DNA of 64,000 nt. It comes from Diphasiastrum complanatum (taxonomy: Eukaryota; Streptophyta; Lycopodiopsida; Lycopodiales; Lycopodiaceae). Position numbers and translations under genes: made by a program. Shown one piece after another: positions 33,847 through 45,420 of this stretch. The notes below the pieces were generated by a model. The model saw only the letters and a program-made list of their open reading frames with translations, ran no database searches and had not been told where the DNA came from. The stretch's first letter is position 1. The number at the start of each line of letters is the position of its first letter. Location of the stretch: NCBI GenBank assembly GCA_029204225.1, contig CM055096.1, forward strand, positions 3,816,014 through 3,880,013. The letters run 5' to 3'.

Positions 33847-34581
33847 TGTGAAGAATTGAAAAAGATTATCTATGTTAGATATAGGGGTCTTATGTTTTTT
33901 ACATCAAGCATCTAGGTGTAGGATGTTGATAGGAATATTTGGCATAGATGGCAAATTATGCATTTCCACTTGTAATGCCACTATTGAGCCAAAATAGAGT
34001 AAGAGGCTAAACACGTGCCAATTAGAGTGTAAACAAGGGTAAAGATTTTGTTTGATGAATTCCAAGAGGTCCAATAGGATTTAGAGGTGCAACCTTGTGA
34101 GGTCCAATAGAAAATTGAGGTGTGCTTGAATATAGTCCAATAGAATTAAGAGGTGTAAGGATCAATGATCCAATAGGATCAAGAGGTGACAAAATATGGT
34201 CCAATCATAGTTAATCATAGTGGTAGCTCGTGGATCTACTAGTATCATTGTACTCCTCATTTTGGATCTAATTGATTTGGTGATTTCATGGATTTTGTGA
34301 GTTATTGGATTTCTAGCTTTCTCTCTCTACCCGAGAGCTCATGATGCTTTTTCTCTCTCCACCCGAGGAGAGCAGCTTGTTTTTACTTAGATTATTTTTT
34401 GAATACTTCCCACACGTGTGAGTGAGAGTTGGAAGTGATTGAATGCATGTAGTAGTGTGTTTTTGCCATAGGATCTAAGATTGATCTTGAATCTCAATCT
34501 AGTCTTGATCTTGGTGCATCTACACACCTTAGGAGATCACAAGTACATGTTGTGGACAATCCACACGTGTGAAATTCAACA
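33847..34581 (+). repeat. Copia-2B 3' LTR
   Basis: Collinear with the 5' LTR from TGTGAAGAATTG to AAATTCAACA; differences are scattered substitutions and a 2-base gap near 33935. Confidence 0.92.
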
Positions 34582-34737
34582 TGTATAGGTCCTATTCTTG
34601 ATGGACACCTGAAAGAGTTGTTCTTTACTTTCAATTCTCATTAATTGCTCAGAAGATTATGATCTGCTGCGTGTTGAATGGCTAAAGGTGTAGGTACGTG
34701 ATCTGCATGATTGAGAATCCATTCATCATAACCTTCA

Positions 34738-35462
34738 ACCCATAGATTATTATATATTCAAGAAGAGGTAATATAGAGCATCAAGAAGAAGCTACTCAAT
34801 TGTGCAACCCCAGGTGCTTAGGTTTGCTTTGTATTTTGAAAGCACCTCCATGAGCAAAATATCCATCATCCTTTTTTTTAGCTCAAAAATCTGTCATTCT
34901 CTCTCTAGGAAATCGCAAGAAAGTTTTGTTCGTTTCCTATATAGGAAAAACGTGAAATTCCCTAGTTTCACACGATTTTTCTTGGTTAAGAAATGCATTT
35001 GGATGCCTTTTAATCCCCTTCTAACTATTTCCTAGTTATAAAACGTATGCTGATCAATTTCATCTAGGGAAACCTTTAATTCCCTAGATACATTGCTACC
35101 ATTTGTAACTAGGAAAAAGTTTTCCTAGATACATTGAGGGCCATTTGTAACTTGGAAAAAGTTTTTCTTACTAAAAAATGTTCATGCATCAATTTTATTA
35201 GGAGAACTTTTCAAACAAAATTAATTTTTCTACTATTTTTATTAGAAGAGTTTTTGTTTGTTTTCTTTGGAAGAAAATTTTGGGTTTTGGATCATTTCAA
35301 ATCAAAATTGTTTTGCTTTATATTTTATTTTCTAGGTCTTTTTTAATTTAAGTGTATTTGGAATAACTTTTACTGTACTAAATACTTATTACTTACTTTA
35401 GTATATTTTATAGTATAATATACTAGATAAATTTATATATATGAAATAAAAAGTGTATTGGT
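34738..35462. repeat. Repeat R3 relative and AT-rich spacer
   Basis: 34798-34930 matches inverted sequence at 55640-55735 (GCTTAGGTTTGCTTTG, GAAAGCACCTCCAT, CAAAAATCTGTCATTCTCTC). Then come loosely repeated CCTAG(A/T)TA and CCTATATAGG motifs like those at 7862-8165, then T-rich DNA. No gene was recognised; the short plus frames 34802-35035 and 35134-35346 are Phe/Lys-rich and look like AT-bias. Confidence 0.5.
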
Positions 35463-35466
35463 ATGA

Positions 35467-35843
35467 TTATATATTACTATAATATACTCAATACCAAAAG
35501 CTAAAATACCTAAATATAACTATACTAAATCTTAATCTAAGTACTATATATCAAATATGCTAAACTTTCGATATTAGTTAGTTATTATTAGTTGGTTACT
35601 TATTATAAACTAACTAATTGACTATCAGAATAATTAATTAACTAACTAGTTTAGTGCTATAATAGTTAACTAACTATAGTAGCATAAATGTTCATTCGAT
35701 AGCTAGATAGTTAGTAGCTTCCTAGTTAACTATCGTATTTTAGTTAAGTAAGTTAACTATTAAAATTTTGTTAATTGGTAGTATAACTCAAGTATCTATG
35801 TGGTATATCATCTCTAATTCAAAGTGAATCGTGTTAGATCATG
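35467..35843 (+). repeat. AT-rich direct repeat R5, left copy
   Basis: About 377 bases, from TATATATTACTATAATATAC to GTGTTAGATCATG, rich in TTAGTTAACTAACTA-like palindromic motifs. The same sequence recurs at 38039-38215 plus 39136-39332. The two copies flank a 2.2 kb chimeric segment in direct orientation, like LTRs, but without TG...CA ends or a PBS. Confidence 0.75.
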
Positions 35844-36660
35844 TAAAGGAATTGTTCATCCTCATACTCTTGACCTTCTTCGAGGGTTAATACTTGAAGA
35901 GCTTGGATCTTGAATTCATCGTAGATTCCTTGCAATGCGGATTCTTGGGGTGTAGCCTCTAAAAGCTCATCATAAAGAGAGATATGAAATTCTAATGGCC
36001 TTTGCTAGGTTCCTTAGTGTGTTCCTCAAGTATCTTTGACAGAAAATCACCTTCATTGGAAAAAGTGTCTATTGTTGACCTTCATCTTGATGATTGTTTA
36101 GTTGATGTAACATTGAATTGTAAACAATCCACTATGGCTAAGACTTTGGTCCAGCTTACCGTACTTCTGTTTGCGAATCGTCATGTATGACAATCCTCCT
36201 CCAACAACGTCCGTCTTTTTATTCCTCATTAGAGTGGTCGGTTGTGTCAGAGCTAGCGACCATGGTCTATTGGCCAGTTGGTTTTCTGATCCAAGTATCA
36301 TTATCAATCTTCACATTTGATGTTAGGCAGAGTTTCCATCGATGGGATTGGTCTCGTCTAAAGATCCCCAGCCGGGGAAGGGGCGGCACACTACCCTTAT
36401 GTGGGTGATTAGGGTAATGTCGCTTCCAATCCCGAGGGCTATCCTAATCGCCCTGTACTCCTAGGTCAATGAGAGTTGATGTTGACAATCATCTACTATG
36501 TACATAAGTGATTAAGCTCCAATACGATGGTTATCTACTATAAGACACATTAGGTAGTAGTAGTTAATTATTTGATTATTTATAATCATTTATCAATACA
36601 TGCAAGTAGTAGATCACTTCTGTAGAGACAAGACGCATGCACGTTAGTTTTCATGGCCAA
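35844..36660 (-). pseudogene. Retroelement fragment related to 23610-24245
   Basis: Matches the inserted element of arm A over two blocks (35850-36235 and 36405-36660). The minus strand codes for GGLSYMTIRKQKYGKLDQSL and upstream pieces. An extra 170 bases (36235-36405) are unique here. The match to arm A ends at about 36660 where the Hsp110-like segment begins. Confidence 0.6.
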
Positions 36661-37089
36661 TGTCTAGAGGCTCCACTCATCATGAATTGCCTTATGGATG
36701 AAAAGGGTGTGAAAGGCTTCATCAAAAGGAAGGAGTCTGAAAAGTTGGCTAATCATGTATTACATCATCTTGAAGTACCACTAGAGAAGGCCTTGGCTAA
36801 GTCAAGGCTAACCATAGATAAGTTACATTCAGTTGTGGTGGATTCCAATGTTTGTGAGGTGGTAGATACAAACTGTGGCTTTTCTTTGTCCAAGAAGGAG
36901 AGATACTTTGTGTCAGATTTAAAAAAATCGAAGAAGAAGACAGAGAAAATGGAGTTGCAGGAATATAAGCGGAAGATCAATGATGGAATCAAGGTCAATT
37001 CTTTTGCACCTCCAAGACCATATTGGTATCTTCATTCTACATCTACATCCCATATGACAAATAATCGTGATGCCTTCATCACCTATTAG
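36637..37089 (+). pseudogene. Chimeric ORF: Hsp110-type chaperone piece fused to copia Gag-protease
   Basis: The first part (residues about 10-74, nt 36664-36858) reads LEAPLIMNCLMDEKGVKGFI, KRKESEKLANHVL and VPLEKALAKSRLTIDKLHSV. This matches the actin-like ATPase region of plant Hsp110/Hsp70-14-type chaperones, whose pattern is CLM(D/N)E-D-(V/F)-(R/K)-G-x-IKRE-EFE and (V/R)PLEKALxxAGL. The following VGSGSRxPA motif is lost. From residue about 75 on the frame is copia: a Lys-rich linker and then WYLHSTSTSHMTNNRDAF, a protease motif with DSG changed to HST. The two parts share one open frame of 150 codons. It ends in TAG at the protease. Confidence 0.72.
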
Positions 37090-38053
37090 ATGCTCAGCGG
37101 TAAGGAGATCATGATGGGGGATAATGGCATGATTGATGCTATAGGAAGAGGCTCTGTTTGCATATGGCTTGGGCAAGACGGGAGTGTGAACCTATGCAAC
37201 GTCCTGCATGTTCCCAATTTAGCCAAGAACTTCGATAGCCATAGACTCACATACACTGGATATCATGTGTTGTTCGAAAAAGAAGGGTGCAACATCCAGA
37301 TCGATGATGGACCAATCAAGATTGGATTCAGGACATGAGGTTTGTATCAGTTACAAGGAAGAGCCGACGAAAGATCTATGGCATGTTTGACAGTGGACTC
37401 CAACAAAACCAACAATCTTTGGCATAGGCGGATGGGGGCATCTTGGATGCAAGAGTCTCTAGACCTTATCAAGTGATGAGATGCTGAGGGGGTTCGATTA
37501 CGATGTCAATGAGGGAATTGACAAATGTGATGTGTGTATTTTTGGGAAGCAGCATAGGGAACGCTTTCCAGAGATACACCCAACAAGATCCACTGAAGTG
37601 CTTGAACTAATCCACATGGACATCTGTGGATCAATGGAGGTGCGATCTATTGGAGGATCTATTTACTTAATTACATACACAGACAACTACACGAGGAGAA
37701 CTTGGATTTGGACGTTGAAGCAGAAATCTCAGGCGCTTAAAAGTTTCATGGCATTGAAGAGCATAGCTGAGAATGAAATCAATAAGAAGGTCAAGAAGCT
37801 CAGAAGTGACAATGGGGGAGAATTCAAGAACAAAGAATTTGAAAAATTCTATCTAAAGAATGGTATCTTGAGAGAATTAACTATCCCATACACTCCTGAG
37901 CAGAATGGTTTGGCGGAAAGAAAAAACAGAACGTTGATGGAAATGACTCGTTGTATGTTGCAGGAGAATGATCTACCTAAGTATCTATGGGCAGAGGCTA
38001 TTGCGACTACATGTCACATAATCAACAGATCTCCAATGTATATATTACTATAA
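37090..38053 (+). pseudogene. Copia protease tail and integrase (truncated)
   Basis: The frame 37090-37338 is the protease tail (NVLHVPNLAKNFDSHRLTY). From 37395 the pre-integrase region follows with frame changes (LWHRRMG, then CDVCIFGKQHRERF). The frame 37481-38053 is the integrase core: LELIHMDICGSM, TYTDNYTRRTWIW, KKLRSDNGGEF and EQNGLAERKNR; the first motif is D-N instead of D-D but the catalytic Asp is present. The frame continues to INRSPMY and stops where repeat R5 begins (38039), so RT and RNase H are cut off by the repeat. Confidence 0.85.
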
Positions 38054-39332
38054 TATACTCAATACCAAATACTAAAATACCTAAATATAACTATACTAAA
38101 TCTTAATCTAAGTACTAAATATCAAATATGCAAAAGTTTCAATATTAGTTAGTTATTATTAGTTGGTTACTTATTATAAACTAACTAATTGACTATCAGA
38201 AATAATTAATTAACTCATACAGAGCTGACAAGGAACTCATGATAGAGTATGCGAATTCGAATTGGGGAGGGAGCGACAACTATTTCATCAATGCAAGCAA
38301 ATTTTAGCACAAGTTTAGTTGCAATTGCATTCTAGGATGAGAGCTCTACAAAATCATTGGATTGATCTTAATTTAATTTTTCTAAGACTTAAATAAGTCT
38401 AAGAATGACCTACTATAGCTCCAAGAATTCTGATCTAACTTCCTATTGAGTGATTGGAGGCTATTTTTTGTGATAGACTCTACAAGTCGAGACTTGCTAA
38501 TTTTGATGACCCATAGATCATTTCTTGGGTTGGCTCTGATACCATGTTAAAAAAATAGAAAATAGACTCCAATGTACTTTAGAATTGATGGAGAAAGCAC
38601 CTAATTCAGATCCAATTGAGATCACAAAGCTAGGACACAAAACAAACTAGTGATTACTAGCTTATCTTGGCTTGAACTCCACTCTATGGCTCCATCATGC
38701 AAAATCTTGGACACAAGTGAATGTACGACCTAAGAAAACTTGAGTACAGTACCATCACCTTCAAGTCCAATGATTGATAATAAGAAAACACATGATCATA
38801 GCAATTATCACTCAAATTGTAGACAAACACTAGTAACCAAGATAGATCTCGAATTTCTCATCAAATTGCTTGGGAAATCCCACATGGATATATAAAAAAT
38901 TAGCTCAGAGTTGAGGTTTTAGGGTTACCTCTAATCTATTCATGATCTAAACCTAACATCTAAACTTTATCGTATCAAGAACCCATTCACGAGTGCATTT
39001 TGAAGGTAAAGGCTTCAAAGATTCATCGTTCTCCAATGCTCTCCTCCTTCTCCGATTGATATGTCTTCTTCATTTCAATGTTATGTTTCTTTCCTTTTTG
39101 GCTTCTTCATACCTTGTAATCCAATTCATTATTTTGTTTAGTGGTATAATAGTTAACTAACTATAGTAACATAAATGTTCGTTCGATAGCTAGCTAGTTA
39201 GTAGTTTCCTAGTTAACTAGTGTATTTTAGTTAAGTAAACTGACTATTAAAATTTTAGTTAACAGGTAGTATAACTCGAGTATCTATGTGGTATATCATC
39301 TCCTAATTCAAAGTGAATCGTGTTAGATCATG
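38039..39332 (+). repeat. AT-rich direct repeat R5, right copy, interrupted
   Basis: 38039-38215 and 39136-39332 together reconstitute the left copy. They are separated by a 0.9 kb insertion (38216-39135). Bases around the join suggest a few were lost or altered at the insertion point. Confidence 0.75.
38216..39135 (-). mobile_element. Minus-strand copia end (LTR plus leader) inserted in R5
   Basis: At 38532-38544 the plus strand reads GGCTCTGATACCA, the reverse of an initiator-Met PBS (TGGTATCAGAGCC), next to TGTT at 38545. So an LTR in minus orientation occupies about 38545-39135 and its leader 38216-38531. No gag follows. The LTR is unlike the others in this window. Its distal end was not resolved. 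Confidence 0.65.
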
Positions 39333-39335
39333 CAT

Positions 39336-42200
39336 TCAATGGAATTCGAATAACATATAGGGTTAAACGAGCTCCAACAAGAGAATTTGAAGACATAAAG
39401 TACAGACATTCAATATGGACTTTTAGTTCATTTTAGAAGAATATTACTAAACATAAAGCCCGATATTGCTTCATCTTAAGTTTAGATGTTGCACTAATTT
39501 ATGTCTATCACTCAAGCCTGAGTTTGATGTCTAACATGCAAATTTAACTAAATTCCTCATTGTGTGATCAAAATAAACAATGTCAAGTTTAGGACATTCA
39601 AATTACTATAGTTCGGTCTCTTTTTGACAAAATAGACCTTTACCACTTGGGATAGCTCAAATTTGGTTTTGTTCACCCGAGATAGCTTGATTTTGGATCG
39701 TATTATTCAAGATTATCATTGAGTGATCAAATTCATGGAATCTTGTAAATGGCTCAAACTTGAACCACATCATACAAGATAGCTTGATTTCAGTTCCAAA
39801 CATGTGATTTTAGTCACTTCAGACATTAGAGGAGTTTTGAGCTCCAAAAAGACCCTTTAAGAATACGTGCAAGATGTAGTTTATATTATTAAAATATTAT
39901 AACACTAATACTTTTGACTTGCCATAACTTTTTAATTGTAGTTCAAAAGTATGTCATCTACATATCATTGGAAAGCCCTTGTTGAGCGCTTTTCAATGCA
40001 CTAAACTTCACTAAATTCGGACTTACCACTAAAAAGTTATGCCATTTTTAGTGTGGAATCAAAATGTGGACTCAAAAAGTTACGTTACGTAGATTTCAAA
40101 TTTGAGTGTTTTGATTGGTCCATGTGTAAGAAAAAATGAGAAAAAATATAAAAAGAATCTTTACAAAGGATCTTTTTTGGATTTAGAACTCCTATAATGC
40201 TTACATTTGTTTTTTATCACTCACAATAGCTCGACATTGGTCCTTATCCTCAAGATCACTCATTGATTGATTGAATCTGATAAATCTTAAGTTTTAAACA
40301 TCCAAATGGCTCATAAAGGTCTATGTTTGAAATGCAATTTTGGTCCTTAGCACATGATAAAGCTCATTTAGTAATTTAGTTCGGCCAATCTTGAGTGTGA
40401 GACATTTGAATTGCTCTAGTCCAATCCCCAATTAATCAAATTGATTACTACAACCTCGTATAGCTCCAATTTGACATCTATCACTTGATGCCTATGTCGT
40501 AAGCTATCTTGATTTTGATAGACCCTTGTCAATCAGCATAACTCATTTAGAGATTAAAATTGACCATTTGCACTTGGAGGATCAGATTGGCTACTTTTGT
40601 TTGTGTATCCATGAGTTTAATCCATATCACTACAAATGGTTCCATTTTGTTTTCTATCACTCAAGATAGCTTGATTTTGGCCCTTATAATCGAATATTGC
40701 TCGATTGAATCCTAGGAATTTCAAGTTTACAACATTTAGACTAGTCAATTGTATGCATATTACCCAAGAAAATTCAATTTTGATGCTTGACATGTAGTTG
40801 TGATCACTATCACTTGATATATTTCATTGAGTCATGTAATTTGAACATTTTTGAATTTAGGACATTCAAATTGTTCAAGTTCAACTCCTTTTTAAGGAAC
40901 TTGACATGTATCACTCAATGTATCTTAGATTTAATGTGTATCACTTTAGATATCTTCACTTTGATGCCTATGTTGAAATATAATTTTGATATTTTTCTTT
41001 GACATGGATCATTCAAAGATTGAATCTTACCAATATTGACTTTAAGAATTTCTTGTTGCTCGATCTCAACATGTTATGGATGGAATTGATCCTTAACCGA
41101 GATAGATTAAATTTGATTTCTATCACTAATGACAAGTTGTTTTTAGCTCATATCACTCTATATTGCTCACTTATTGATTGAGCTTGAGAAATTTCATGTT
41201 AGAAAATGTAAATAGCCCAGATTTGTATATCACTTGAGATAGTTTAATGCCAAACTTGTATTTTGGGTCTTTATCAATCGACATATCCCATAGAGTGATT
41301 GAAATCAAGATTGCACATCAAGTAATCAAACTTAAGAACCATCAAGTTTTAGAAATTTAGATGTCACAAATTTCATGCATATCTTTGAGGTAGCTTGAAT
41401 TTGATTCACTTTGATGCCTACATTGCAATATAATTTGGATATTTTTCTTTGACATGTTTCATTCAATGATTGAATTTGACAAACATTAAGTTTAGGAATC
41501 TCAAATTGCTCGATCTCAATATGTTAATGATGAAATTGATCCTTATCACGTGAGATAGCTTAAATTTGAATTCTATCAGTAAAGACACCTTGTTTTTTGC
41601 TCAAATCACTATGGATTGCTCACTTACTGATTGAGCTTCAGAAACTTCCAGTTTTGACCTTCAGCTAATTAACCACATCTTATGAAATCATCCATAGATG
41701 CAAGAGCATAAAGATATGAACATTTTTTAGTTTAGTTGAATTCATTTTCGATGAACTTGACCCGTATCACTCAATGTATCTCAGGTACATTGTTTGTCAC
41801 TTCCAATATATTTACTTTGATGCCTATGTTGCAATATAGCATTTATACTTTCATTGACATGGATCATTCAATGATTGAATTTGACCAATATTGAGTCTAG
41901 GAGTTCAGAGTGTTAGATCTCAAGGATGGAACTGATCTTTATCACTTGAGACAACATAAATTTGATTTCTATCACTAAAGACAACTTGTTTTTGGCTCAT
42001 ATGACTCTAGATTGCTAATTGATTGAGCTTGAGAGACTTTGAGTTTTAAAAAATGTAGAATCCCAAATTCAATGTATATCACTTGAGATAGCTTGAGTTC
42101 AATGTCAAACTTGTACAAGTGATCTTTATGAGTTGACATATCTCATTGAGTGATTGTGACACATCTATAAAAATAGAACTAGAGCAACACCTTTAATTGT
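39336..42200 (+). repeat. Degenerate repeat field with GAGATAGCTTGAATTT motifs
   Basis: About 2.9 kb built of imperfect, irregularly spaced phrases such as TCACTTGAGATAGCTTGA, GACATGGATCATTCAA(T)GATTG and GATGCCTATGTTG. GATAGCTT-type motifs occur near 39650, 39680, 39780, 40660, 41395, 41550 and 42085. Much of it is found in reverse orientation at 49790-50960 and 55000-55283. No coding capacity is apparent. It resembles an old, scrambled satellite. Confidence 0.6.
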
Positions 42201-43144
42201 CATTGATCGCTAGTCATATGACCTTAAGATGATAAACTTGATTCTTAGTATCATGAGTGATCATAAAATTTGATCATGCATGTATGTTTTGTGTCCTTCG
42301 ATAGAAGACAGGTCATTTTTACAGGAGAAAATCCATAGGAACTAATGACATCGTAGAGAGAATCTATGGGACATCAGTTAAGCAGAAAAATGAGGATTGG
42401 GTGGAGGTCCCTAAGCAAAGGGAAAGCATCAGTCTCTAGGCGTGAGGCTATAGTGAGTGATTTTAATGCAGCAGGAATCTTTAAAAAGTTTAGACATGAA
42501 GGCATTTTAGTAAAACTTCAACTACATGAGTTTTCTACCTACAAAGATCCCTTATTAATAGAGTTGACTCCCACAACTTCATAGTGCGGTAATTTAACGT
42601 CTATCACTTGAATCAGATGCCAATGTTGAAAAATATCTTGATTTTGACCCTTGTCACTAAACATAACTCCTTGAGTGATTAGAATTGACTACTATGTAAT
42701 GACATGATCAGAATGGCTACTTTTATTTTTGTATCAATGAGTTTAATTCATATCACAAAAAATGGCTCAATTTTGTTTTCCAAAGTCCAAGCTTCTCCTC
42801 CTATCTTGGATACACTCCAAAAGTGTGAGGGAGGATGCACTTCTCCCTTTTATGCTTTGGAATGACCAATATTGCATTTAGTATCTTGGGATTACTTGAG
42901 ATTGGCCCCTTTTTGATGGGATTGACCTCGATGACTGATCAAATCTGAAGTCTCTAATTCGAGATAGACCAATATTGGCTCTATTAACCTTTCAAGCTTA
43001 CACATTGGCTAACCAAATTCGAGGATGGTGAAATTTAGGAAATTCAAATAGCTTGTATTTGAAAGCTATAAGTTGAGATAGCCCATATTTGATTCCTAGC
43101 ATATGGTTTTGGTCCTTATCACTCAAAACAGAAATTTGAGTGAT
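42201..43144 (+). repeat. Unit present in three copies (see 51390-52880 and 54135-54990)
   Basis: 42240-42590 (CCTTCGATAGAAGACAGG, CATCAGTCTCTAGG, GTTTTCTACCTACAAAG) is inverted at 54650-54990. It is also inverted, but split by a solo LTR, at 51390-51496 and 52661-52880. 42590-43060 continues in reverse at 54140-54650. The plus frame 42366-42584 has no recognised domain and is not kept in the other copies. Confidence 0.6.
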
Positions 43145-43441
43145 TTAATTGGACCAACCTGGCAAGGTATGGATTTCCATCAAAGATGAAGCCGACGTGT
43201 AGACCAAGGGGGCATTGACGCTTAGGTAGACATGTCCTTGGAATGAGCCTCGGGCGCAACGTGTGCCCAAAAACACGTTGATTTGCCAAAAAAACTCTAA
43301 CAACTCTAAGAGAGAGAGAGAGGGGAAGGCAGCACCTGAGTATAGACTAACTTGCTGGGATTCTTCGATGTTCAATGCTATGTTCCTCATCCACTCTCGC
43401 AGGTGGGCGGATGGGGGGAACACTCGGGCCTTGGCAGCCTA
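43145..43441 (+). repeat. Dispersed repeat R2, copy 2
   Basis: Similar to 3720-3995 in the same orientation. It ends at CTTGGCAGCCTA exactly where the truncated 5' LTR of Copia-5 starts (43442). Confidence 0.65.
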
Positions 43442-44479
43442 CCCCAATATTAAGGAAATGAGATGTTATGACACTATCATCTTTTTGCAACACTGTCGCC
43501 TCCTGTACCAGTTTTAGTTCATTTCTGCAGAGTGACAATTTTAGTTCATTTATGCAGACAGACTATTTACGGCCAATTTTCACCAATTATCAGCAATCAA
43601 TTTCTGAGAAGGAACTAGATGAATGCCAACGGACACCAGCCAACTGGCAATCGCATTTGATGACGTAATTACTTAGTATGAATCAGTTGTTCATACATCT
43701 CTTTTCAAGTTCAGAAGCAACGAATCAACATTGTGAATTGTGAAGGAGTTGAGTGTTATTACATGATGCTTCCTGCACTCTTATCAAGCAGATCATTCAC
43801 AATTAGAAAGCATTATTGTTAACTCTCTATCAAGCTTTCAAGCTTGAACTCTCTTGAGCATTCTAGCTCAGTCTTTTAGAGATTTATTTTAGAGTTGCTA
43901 TTGTGCTACTGCTTATCAGCAGAGCTGCTTATTATCAAACTTATTCTCAGCTACTTAGAGACAACTTAGAGTGCGCGGTTTCTATCTGCTATTGTTTTTG
44001 TGCTCATTAGCATTTCATTTTGTTTTTCTGAATCAATACTATCTTCTTATTGTGTTTAGTATATGTTAGAATGCATGCATCTCTGTATTGCTTTTGTAAC
44101 TGATAGAAAGTATCTGAGAATTCAATACGTAATGTATGGCTACGTAATCACTTAGTATCTAGAAATTTCAAAGTTAGTTGCTAAAGATTGGACTTGATTT
44201 TTCGTCACTATTGCTTTGTAAAATTTTTGATAGGAATAGTCATGCATTGGCATTATATGTCCTATTTCCGACATGGTATTAGAGCATTGATTCTTCTTCA
44301 GGGCCTAATGCTATTTCAATATGAGAGCGAAAGCTGTAATACTTAGTATCTTTCGCAATATCAAATTGATATCATATTCTTCAGTTCCTTTCATCATTTC
44401 AGTATCAGAGAATTGATTTCCTGTTGTTGGCATTACTACATCTTAGCATCATCGATACAATCGCCAGACTTAGTTCCAA

Positions 44480-45420
44480 ATGGATTTTCAAAGTAAAGCT
44501 GGTCTTATTGCAGACAAGCTGAATGGATCCAATTATCTTTTGTGGAAATTTAAGATGCCAATGAGTTATGGGATGTTGTTACAGGTATAGAAGTAAAACC
44601 TGAAGACGACAAAAAAGACTCAAAGTGGAAATCGAAGGATGGTAAAGCTTTCGCGCTTATAATCCTCGATATATAAGATACACAGATTGGACACATAGCT
44701 GAAGCTAAAACTTCAAAAGAAGTTTGGGACATCCTGAACTCACTATATGATGTGAGGGATGTAACTATTACATCTATGAAGGAGATTTTTCACATTCAAA
44801 ATGTTTAATGGTGATTCTCTTCAGAGTCACATTAACTAGTTTAAGATCTCTTGCAACATATGGCCACTGTCGGATCGGTCATAGACGATCAAGATGCAAT
44901 TATGACATTGCTTTCAAGCTTTCCCTCTACATATGAGAATTGGGTGATGATCATATCGACACACTCAGATTTAACATTTACTAGAGTTATCACTATGTTG
45001 CTGCAAGAAGAAAATAGAAGAAGTCAAGACACTTTGTCTACTTCCTCCTCTCAGGCTCTATATGTCAACAAAGGCTCTAAGCGACAGAAGCAGAAAAGCT
45101 CCAAGAAGGCTGCAACGAATCAGAAGCTGACTCAAAGTCAATGACAATCATCAAATCCACAGTCGAAGAAGAAGATATTTTGCAGGTATTGCAAGCGCAA
45201 TAACCATGAGATCAAGGATTGCCGAATTCTCCAAGCGAAGAATGCAGCCAAGCAACCTGATCAACAAGCAAACACAGTTTCATCATCTCCCCAGGTCGAA
45301 GTGGACGAAGGCGCATTCATGGTCAAAGACCAAAGTGCATTTTTGGATGATTCATGGTTTCTTGATTCTGGAGCAACTCAACACATGACCAATCAACGTG
45401 AGATTTTCAACTCCTACATG
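44480..45420 (+). pseudogene. Copia-5 gag-protease (broken)
   Basis: Begins MDFQSKAGLIADKLNGSNY, then LLWKFKM, with a frame change at about 44575. The frame 44851-45144 holds the Gag helix region (DQDAIMTLLSSFPSTYENWV). After a TGA (45142-45144) the zinc knuckle CRYCKRNNHEIKDC (C-x2-C-x4-H-x4-C) is at about 45183-45224. The protease motif FLDSGATQHMTNQ is at about 45360 with DSG kept. Confidence 0.82.

Larger units (their letters stand above)
28364..34581 (+). mobile_element. Copia-2B: nearly complete copia retrotransposon
   Basis: Two LTRs of 737 and 735 bp (28364-29100 and 33847-34581) differ by only a few percent by eye. The PBS TGGTATCAGAGCC follows the 5' LTR at 29101 and a TTTTTTAGGAG stretch precedes the 3' LTR. 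The flanks are TGTAC (28359-28363) and TGTAT (34582-34586), a target duplication with one mismatch. Order: Gag, zinc knuckle, protease, integrase, RT, RNase H. Gag and protease carry frameshifts and a catalytic change, while integrase and RT-RNase H are long open frames. It is the most recent insertion in this window apart from, possibly, the solo LTR. Confidence 0.93.
26566..34737 (+). mobile_element. Copia-3, split by a nested element
   Basis: The internal region (26683-28230) and 3' LTR start (28231, TGTTGGTTCAATTTTG after GAGGGAAAGTT) are followed at 28364 by Copia-2B. The 3' LTR resumes at 34582 and ends near 34737. The last part of the LTR (AATTGCTCAGAAGATTATG to CATAACCTTCA) is repeated at 26585-26682, which is the remnant of the 5' LTR. 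The left part of the 5' LTR is missing at the junction with lipase arm A. The reassembled 3' LTR is about 290 bp. Confidence 0.78.

Noticed and set aside
35463-35843. R5 as the LTRs of a gypsy or copia element
   Set aside because: No TG...CA ends, no primer-binding site after the left copy and no polypurine tract before the right copy; kept as a direct repeat of unknown class.
39336-42200. Possible CRISPR-like regular array of repeated phrases
   Set aside because: The units are imperfect and irregularly spaced, and the context is clearly eukaryotic.
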